From positions 1 to 47,753 of the forward strand of contig JAJYBV010000018.1 in assembly GCA_021778805.1 (NCBI GenBank): DNA of 47,753 nucleotides, in the 5' to 3' direction. A model generated the notes under the pieces. It had not been told where the DNA came from, ran no database searches, and saw only the letters and a list, made by a program, of their open reading frames with translations. Shown here piece by piece: positions 43,074 through 47,753 of the stretch (the first letter of the stretch is position 1; the number at the start of each line of letters is the position of its first letter). A program made the translations under genes and the position numbers. This stretch comes from Chloroflexota bacterium. GTDB lineage: Bacteria > Chloroflexota > Ktedonobacteria > Ktedonobacterales > JACDGC01.

Positions 43074-43457
43074 ATGATAATGCAGGATATGAAGCATGCG
43101 CGCGGGTTATTATCGTATGTTGTTCGCGCAGTTGAGCAAGGTGTTCTTAAAGTTCTTGGCGGATTTCTTGGATTTGGAGCTATTGGCTTTGGGGCAGTAA
43201 TAGGCGGATCATTTCTTTTCATCAGTCACAATCTCTCTCGGCTTTCATTTATTGCCGGAGCAGTCTTTGCTGTTGCGCTGGGGTACGCTGGCGCACTGAC
43301 AATAGCTGTTACTGAAGGAGTAAAAGCTATTGCCGAAGGCAGCAGAGAGATTCTTCAAGAGGGTGAGAAATTGGAAGAGACGGTTGTTTCTGACGCTAAA
43401 ACAATTGAAAACAATTTAATACATAAATCCACAGAGAAATCCAGCGTCAAGAAGTAG
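43074..43457 (+). CDS. Small two-helix membrane protein (paralogue B)
   Basis: A 127-residue protein resembling the one at 42289: a short N-terminal helix, two hydrophobic segments (about 28-52 and 60-80), then an acidic helical tail (AVTEGVKAIAEGSREILQEG). The shared order, the matching position of the tail after helix 2 (EEGIRG / TEGVKA) and their adjacency point to a tandem duplication with strong divergence. AGGAAA lies 11 bases before ATG 43074; an internal ATG at residue 6 is possible. A strong terminator follows. Confidence 0.78.
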   Translation: MIMQDMKHARGLLSYVVRAVEQGVLKVLGGFLGFGAIGFGAVIGGSFLFISHNLSRLSFIAGAVFAVALGYAGALTIAVTEGVKAIAEGSREILQEGEKLEETVVSDAKTIENNLIHKSTEKSSVKK

Positions 43458-43482
43458 TTATTGCTGCCAAAAATAAATCCGA

Positions 43483-43536
43483 CGAGGAATACCGAGAAAT
43501 TCTTTATAAGGAGCATCGGTAATTCCTCGTTTTTTT
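43483..43536 (+). terminator. Rho-independent terminator after the small membrane protein pair
   Basis: CGAGGAAT plus ACCGA (43483-43495) pairs with TCGGT plus AATTCCTCG (43516-43529), with one extra base in the right arm and a 20-base loop. It is followed by seven T residues (43530-43536). It may also act on the convergent gene at 43548. Confidence 0.85.
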
Positions 43537-43547
43537 GTAGCATTTTT

Positions 43548-43949
43548 TTAGGATTTTGATGATTTGGTAAATGCGCGTTTAATCAGCACAAAAAATACAC
43601 CAAAGACAATAGCGCCAAATAATGCTGCAAAAATCGGCACATTTTCCACATAGACTTCAAATGGCAAATGAGTAATACCCGCAAAAATATATGCGCCAAG
43701 CAAGGTAAAAATAACCGATGACAGCATACTTTTGCCGGGTTTTTCACCGACAAGTTTTTCTGCGGAAAACGTTGCCAATGCGCCAACCGCGATAATGATA
43801 ATGAGACCAGCCAAATTAAGCTGAAAGCCATTTGCGCCAAAAGCGCCAAAAATATTGACATTAATCCACGTTTTACGGAAAATTACATCCCACAATCCAC
43901 CAGTTGGTATGATATGAATATCCGACGCTAAAATATATAATCGCTGCAT
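43548..43949 (-). CDS. Small membrane protein, GlsB/YeaQ-like
   Basis: A 133-residue protein, start ATG 43949 (MQRLYILASD) chosen for the GGAAGG site 6 bases upstream; a longer frame to 44021 has no ribosome site. Three hydrophobic segments (about 44-60, 75-93, 103-123) separated by short loops with GEKPGKSM. The glycine- and alanine-rich helix pattern with a long N-terminal part recalls transglycosylase-associated/GlsB-type proteins, but key motifs are weak. It lies between the terminator at 43483-43536 and the tmRNA gene. Function unknown. Confidence 0.65.
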   Translation of the reverse strand: MQRLYILASDIHIIPTGGLWDVIFRKTWINVNIFGAFGANGFQLNLAGLIIIIAVGALATFSAEKLVGEKPGKSMLSSVIFTLLGAYIFAGITHLPFEVYVENVPIFAALFGAIVFGVFFVLIKRAFTKSSKS

Positions 43950-44182
43950 TTCTGTCCTTCCTTTTGTAGCAAAAAAATTAAGGATAAAACCGCGTGTGGG
44001 GTTTCTATTTAGAGTCCTCACGGCAGTACAACAATCATGTTGCCTCTCGCGCTTCGCGCCGGAGGTAAAAACATGCTTGTCTGTATGGTATATTGTAACA
44101 TATTTTGATGAAGCTAAAAATGTAAGCTTTATATAGTAAGTCCGAAAAGCTGTGCAACTCTTTTATGGTTGGGGTTGAAATG

Positions 44183-44207
44183 AAAAAGCCCGCTGATAAA
44201 GCGGGCT
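44183..44207 (-). terminator. Rho-independent terminator of ssrA
   Basis: Minus strand AGCCCGC (44201-44207), 7-base loop, GCGGGCT (44187-44193), then TTTTT (44187-44183). It starts 4 bases after the CCA end of tmRNA. Confidence 0.92.
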
Positions 44208-44211
44208 GAAG

Positions 44212-44596
44212 TGGTGGAGATGGGGGAGAGTTGAACTCCCCGTCCAAGCAAAAGACTAAAATGATGTACTACAAGCTTAGTTGATATTTCATATTCTTGC
44301 CCGCAAATATCATATCAACAAGATTTTGCGTAGCGCAGCCTGCTAATCTTAACACACAAGCCGCAGACAATCGTGTGTGGGCGTTCCAGCTAAGTGACGC
44401 CTCTGACTCATCCGCCGGAAGAAAATGAGGGAGACGCGCTTCACTGTAGTTTAGGCAGCGAGAGCGAGTGCCGGAGCCGCAGCTCCGAAAGCTGTCTTTT
44501 TGGCAGCTATGTTTTTGCCAGTGATTAACGAGAGTGCGTCTGGCGCCTCGGCTTGCAATCAATCCACTCTTTTCCCTGTCGAAACCCGACATCCCC
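44212..44596 (-). ncRNA. ssrA: Transfer-messenger RNA (tmRNA), 385 nt
   Basis: One-piece tmRNA that rescues stalled ribosomes. The 5' end GGGGATG (44596-44590) pairs with CATCTCC next to the encoded CCA (44214-44212). The 5' GTCGGGTTTCGACAGGG and the 3' T arm GGAGTTCAACTCTCCCC are diagnostic. The tag-coding region ends at a TAA at 44453-44451. Reading backwards in frame gives a tag finishing APALALAA; with GGC at 44519-44517 as resume codon the tag is 22 residues beginning GKNIAAKK. The resume codon is inferred. A promoter lies upstream and a terminator downstream. An open frame of 107 codons on this strand is only a by-product. Confidence 0.96.
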
Positions 44597-44608
44597 TAGA
44601 GTATTTTT

Positions 44609-44638
44609 ATTGTACCATACAACTAGGTGCTTTTGCAA
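44609..44638 (-). promoter_or_regulatory. Promoter of ssrA
   Basis: Minus strand TTGCAA (44638-44633), 18-base spacer, TACAAT (44614-44609), 12 bases before the mature 5' end. This leaves a short 5' leader for RNase P removal. Confidence 0.65.
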
Positions 44639-44768
44639 CAATCGAGCATAATTACCGAAAATGAATATTCGCCGATGGTACAGTAAATTTAGAACCATAG
44701 ATTCATTCGACGGCATCCGGATGAAAACGGAAAAATGTATCGATATATTTTTTATGCTGCAAATAGCT

Positions 44769-44802
44769 GCGCCGCTGGCAGCAAACTATCATCCAGCGGC
44801 GC
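44769..44802 (-). terminator. 10-bp hairpin after the CruF-like gene
   Basis: GCGCCGCTGG (44769-44778) and CCAGCGGCGC (44793-44802) pair perfectly around a 14-base loop, 30 bases after the stop at 44832. The following minus-strand bases (AGCTATTTGC) are not a U-run, so it is either a weak terminator or an RNA 3'-end protection hairpin. Confidence 0.55.
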
Positions 44803-44831
44803 AATCAATGTAACTTAAAAATTCTGCAGTT

Positions 44832-45830
44832 TTATTCAGTAGCTGCGGCAACTTCTACCGGAGTTGCAGTATTGACTGTTTTGGTGTCCGGTTTTGCGGC
44901 AATAAAATGTCTGCCAATGTGAAGAGCAAAACTAACCAACAGCATAAGTCCGGAAATTACCAGCAAAATTGGGTATGGCGCAGCAAACGCTGCGGATATT
45001 GCCAGAGTTAGCAACATAAAAGTGAAATACATGTGAAACGCAAATGGCACGCCAAATGATGGAAAACCTTTTATGGCTTGAATGTCGCGAGGGGCCGCTT
45101 TAGCGCCGCGCACACCTGTTAGTAAAGCGGCGGCAGCCAGCGCAATTTCCAGCGCAACCATAATCCAGCCATAATTTGCTTTGCTGCCGGCAAACACCAC
45201 ATAATAAAACTGATCCAGTCCAATTAAAATAATCAATGAGCTGAAATACGCAGCCGCGCTGCGGCCGATGGTTCCCCAAACTGTTTTAGCGTTTCCAGCT
45301 TTCAGCAGTCGGAATAGTCCGGCAAAAGAAGCTAAAACAATAAACCAGCTATAAAAATTCCCATAGGGCACACCAAACCATTGTGCGGTCAAAGGTAAAT
45401 TGTCATAGGGTTTTCCGGCGGAATAGGAAAATGGTATCAGCCAGTTCCACATATGCACACGAATAGCAACTGCATCCATCGATAAATCAATATTTAAGCC
45501 AAGCAACCCAACGAGCGCAGACCAAGCAAGAGGTGTTAGAGGCAATGCATCGGCAAACGCCACTGCGCTGTATAAGATAATTCCCCACCCGACGGCTATT
45601 GCCAGCGGAACCTGCTTGACCATTACCAAAAATGTGCCATAATAGTAGGCGTGAAGCTGATAAATAGTGAGTGTTTCTAATGTTAATCCATAAATTGTTC
45701 CCGCTAATAGCAGCGCTACCCGTTCGCGGACGCGTATACCCGAGCGAATTGCGTGAATAAGGCACAGCACAAATATAACTGCTTCCCAGGCCTCAAATGC
45801 GGCCATATGCCAGGATACACCAAAGATCAT
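44832..45830 (-). CDS. Carotenoid biosynthesis membrane protein, CruF/DUF422-like
   Basis: A 332-residue polytopic membrane protein with about 8-9 hydrophobic segments. The family region is NIDLSMDAVAIRVHMWNW followed by WFGVPYGNFYSWF, close to the L-D-x-x-x-D-P-V-A ... W-x-W ... G-V-P-x-x-N-F pattern of CruF-type hydratases, which add water to acyclic carotenoid ends. I start it at ATG 45830 because AAAGGA lies 6 bases upstream; the longer frame begins with GTG at 45878 and lacks a ribosome site. It is not next to other carotenoid genes here. Family call moderate, substrate inferred. Confidence 0.72.
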   Translation of the reverse strand: MIFGVSWHMAAFEAWEAVIFVLCLIHAIRSGIRVRERVALLLAGTIYGLTLETLTIYQLHAYYYGTFLVMVKQVPLAIAVGWGIILYSAVAFADALPLTPLAWSALVGLLGLNIDLSMDAVAIRVHMWNWLIPFSYSAGKPYDNLPLTAQWFGVPYGNFYSWFIVLASFAGLFRLLKAGNAKTVWGTIGRSAAAYFSSLIILIGLDQFYYVVFAGSKANYGWIMVALEIALAAAALLTGVRGAKAAPRDIQAIKGFPSFGVPFAFHMYFTFMLLTLAISAAFAAPYPILLVISGLMLLVSFALHIGRHFIAAKPDTKTVNTATPVEVAAATE

Positions 45831-46144
45831 AAAAGTTCCTTTCATAATTCCATGCATGAATGACTGATCGTTTGCCACAAGTGAGCATTTTTATGGTTAT
45901 TGAAGTGCATACGCTGAAAAGCGCAGAGCGGACTATAGCGTACATGAAAATTCAGCAAACCGGAAAACGTATAAAAATTTCTTGCGCACAAGTGACTTTT
46001 GTCCCTAGTATAGCATACAAACGTCCTTCCGTATATATGCCAAGGATAAAAAAGTCGCGGAAAATTTGGTGATTTGCGAAAATAAAAAGATTCACAAGAA
46101 GAGAGAAACTTAAATTACAAATAATAGGTAAAAGGAGTCAATAC
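45831..46144. promoter_or_regulatory. 314-base divergent intergenic region
   Basis: Between the CruF-like gene (minus) and the membrane sensor gene (plus). On the minus strand TATAGT (45937-45932) is a good -10, with only a loose -35 (TTTGCT, 16 bases upstream). For the plus gene the AAAGGAG site is clear, but no good -35/-10 pair was found. No gene seen. Confidence 0.35.
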
Positions 46145-47416
46145 ATGAGTTTACGAGTTGATTATGCGGCGCAAAATTCTACGGGGTTTCAAGAAATTGT
46201 TGCCCGTGTGAAAACAATTGATATGCAGCGCAGACAAACACTGCTACCGCCAGTTACACTTGCCATGCTGGCGCTTGATCTTTCGGGATATCTTCCGGCG
46301 TTGCGTCCAGTGTTTTCACTGAATATGACTGTTGGTTTAACAGCAGTAGCAGTTATTTATTTAGGTGTGCTGCTGCTGAATGCGCGAAAACACACGGTAA
46401 CAGCATCTGCAATTTTTGTGTTAGATACAATTTTGTTTTATGGTGTGGCGCTATATCTTACACCATCGATTACACCGGGAACAATTGGCGCAACGAATTT
46501 TACAGCAGGGAATCTGTATTATTTGCTTGCAGATGTACTGCCAATTTTCGCTTCCAGTTTTTTGTTGGATATGCCATGGCCGGCAATGGTAAATAGTATT
46601 ATTTTCCTGATGAATATGATCTGTATTTTTGTGTTGCCGCATGACACCAGTTTTACAACATTCTCGAATTTTTTGGGAGGTCCTTTGTTTTTGGCGGCCA
46701 GTGTAACGTTGGGACAAATTGTGCTAATTGTTTTCGGTGTAGCGTCTGCATATACCGTGCGAGTTTCACTGTTTGACGCTGCCAAAGCCGATTCACTGGA
46801 AGTAGCCAATCAAAAAATATTGGAGCGGCAAAATATACTGGAAAGAGATATACAGGCAGTACAAGAAACACACGCCAGAATTGCCAATGGTGATTATCGG
46901 CCATTAAGATTGCCACAGAGCAGCGAAATATTTGCATTGAGTGTAAGTTTAAATTTAATGGTAGAGCGATTAGCGCATATGAGCCAAGCTGACCAAATGG
47001 TGCAGCGATTGCAGGATGGCGCCAATCAGTTGACACAGATTATTCATGATATAAGTTTTGGCCGGCAGTCGATAAACATCCATCAAACACAAACCATGAT
47101 AGACAATTCAATCGGCGCGATGCTGCAATTACAGCAAAATTTTCTGGTTAAGTTTAAAAATTTATATCACGATTCCAGTGAATTAGTGAAAATGGGACAG
47201 GATTTAGCCAGGATCAGCTCTGAAATTGTGATGATTGCTGCACATTTAAACAGCACTGCGCAAAGCGGAGAAACGGAATTTGACAACGATACCGTACATG
47301 TTTGCGAACTGCTGAAACAGCAGGCCGATTCATTAAACCGTTTATCTGCGGTTATTAATATTCGTCAGCACCAAGTGCTGCAAAATACTGAAATCGGAAA
47401 ACAGGTAACATTTTAA
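46145..47416 (+). CDS. Six-helix membrane protein with HAMP-like and helical output region
   Basis: A 423-residue membrane protein. Residues about 35-215 contain six hydrophobic helices; then a long helical region begins (DAAKADSLEVANQKILERQN). It includes a HAMP-like segment, ARIANGDYRPLRLPQSSEIF followed by LSVSLNLMVERLAHM (about 245-280), and ends in a long coiled-coil-like stretch without kinase, cyclase or methyl-accepting signature. This suggests a sensory receptor or adaptor lacking its own catalytic domain; a signalling partner must be encoded elsewhere. AAAGGAG lies 8 bases before ATG 46145. Function not known. Confidence 0.8.
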   Translation: MSLRVDYAAQNSTGFQEIVARVKTIDMQRRQTLLPPVTLAMLALDLSGYLPALRPVFSLNMTVGLTAVAVIYLGVLLLNARKHTVTASAIFVLDTILFYGVALYLTPSITPGTIGATNFTAGNLYYLLADVLPIFASSFLLDMPWPAMVNSIIFLMNMICIFVLPHDTSFTTFSNFLGGPLFLAASVTLGQIVLIVFGVASAYTVRVSLFDAAKADSLEVANQKILERQNILERDIQAVQETHARIANGDYRPLRLPQSSEIFALSVSLNLMVERLAHMSQADQMVQRLQDGANQLTQIIHDISFGRQSINIHQTQTMIDNSIGAMLQLQQNFLVKFKNLYHDSSELVKMGQDLARISSEIVMIAAHLNSTAQSGETEFDNDTVHVCELLKQQADSLNRLSAVINIRQHQVLQNTEIGKQVTF

Positions 47417-47632
47417 AAATGTGAAAAATTACCACTTTTTATGTTATCTTGTTTACTAATTGAACCCACCTTGGCGGTGTGAGAACTTTGGTTATATGGC
47501 TGATATACACGCCGCCACCTGCTTTTTTGGATGGTTACCTCTTAAATCAGCATTGTTTTGGTGTTTCAAGTAATCTTTGGTTCGCCAAAATTGCTATTGC
47601 CTTATTTTATTTTTCATCAGACACTATACATC

Positions 47633-47753
47633 CTAAGTTCCCGAAAAGTGTAACGAGGGAGGTTCAACTCCTAAAGCCTTGAAAAGACCAACCTGCTTTT
47701 CAGTCATCTCACCAAGGATACGACCATATTCAGGCGACTCCAAGAGATCAATG
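47633..47753 (-). CDS. C-terminal fragment, probable transposase, running off the window
   Basis: On the minus strand a frame open from the window edge ends at TAG (47635-47633), giving about 39 residues: IDLLESPEYGRILGE, then MTEKQVGLFKALGVEPP and a short tail. The helical Leu-rich C-terminus with TEKQ...LFKALGVE resembles the ends of IS1634/IS4-type transposases. It is too short to prove. A transposase would explain why the sequence stops here, as multicopy elements break assemblies. No terminal inverted repeat could be identified. Confidence 0.4.
   Translation of the reverse strand, partial: IDLLESPEYGRILGEMTEKQVGLFKALGVEPPSLHFSGT

Noticed and set aside
44269..44592. 107-codon open frame on the minus strand
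   Set aside because: It lies inside the tmRNA gene and has no ribosome site; the RNA gene explains the sequence.
47479..47682. 67-codon plus-strand frame near the right edge
   Set aside because: No ribosome site, and it overlaps the better-supported minus-strand frame ending at 47633.
1..47753. CRISPR array or prophage
   Set aside because: No regularly spaced short repeats and no phage structural or integrase genes were found.

Overview
The window is a bacterial chromosome segment of moderate G+C. It is dominated by a divergent nonribosomal peptide synthetase (NRPS) locus (about 1-33100), followed by a set of ordinary chromosomal genes (about 33600-47750). The 3' part carries a DUF4012 protein, a CruF-like carotenoid protein, a type I glutamine synthetase and a tmRNA whose tag ends ALALAA. 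Taken together these fit Chloroflexota (Ktedonobacteria-like) best. That is an inference from gene content, not a proven assignment. Both window edges appear to lie in repeated sequence: the left edge is inside an adenylation-domain segment that recurs at 24661-24871, and the right edge is inside what looks like a transposase gene. The window may therefore be a whole assembly contig.

Left half, minus strand (12074 down to 1): two small unrecognised proteins (93 and 107 aa), an MFS efflux pump, a B3/B4-domain (PheT-editing-like) protein, a one-module NRPS predicted to use glycine, a GNAT-like transferase and a second NRPS that runs off the edge (C-A-PCP-C-A...). An exported class C beta-lactamase-like serine hydrolase lies next (13496-12342, minus). 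Divergently on the plus strand come an Sfp-type phosphopantetheinyl transferase, an MbtH-like protein with a long extra tail, a 4867-residue five-module NRPS (A-PCP, then four C-A-PCP modules) and, 14 bases after its stop, a LanB-type tRNA-dependent glutamylation-domain protein. From pocket residues I read the plus-strand assembly line as X-X-Ala-Val-(Lys2-like), where X is one unknown residue used twice, and the minus-strand one as Gly-?-(Val?)... . No thioesterase, reductase or epimerase domain is visible. Because the plus-strand enzyme starts without a C domain and the minus-strand enzymes start with one, the plus-strand protein may initiate and hand over to the minus-strand proteins.

The two most unusual points are these. 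First, an NRPS line is combined with two aminoacyl-tRNA-related proteins (LanB-type and B3/B4). Second, the NRPS shows intense domain-level recombination: 1383 bases that I could not distinguish between the first two A domains, mosaic C domains in modules 3 and 4, and an inverted A-domain segment shared with the opposite operon.

Right half: a Tat-exported SnoaL-like protein, a lone DppC-type permease, a GNAT acetyltransferase, a DUF4012 membrane protein, a methyltransferase, glnA, a membrane protein with an internally duplicated TIR-TM-PH-like unit in which only the second TIR keeps the catalytic-type glutamate, two related small membrane proteins, a small GlsB-like membrane protein, tmRNA (ssrA), a CruF-like membrane protein and a HAMP-like membrane sensor.
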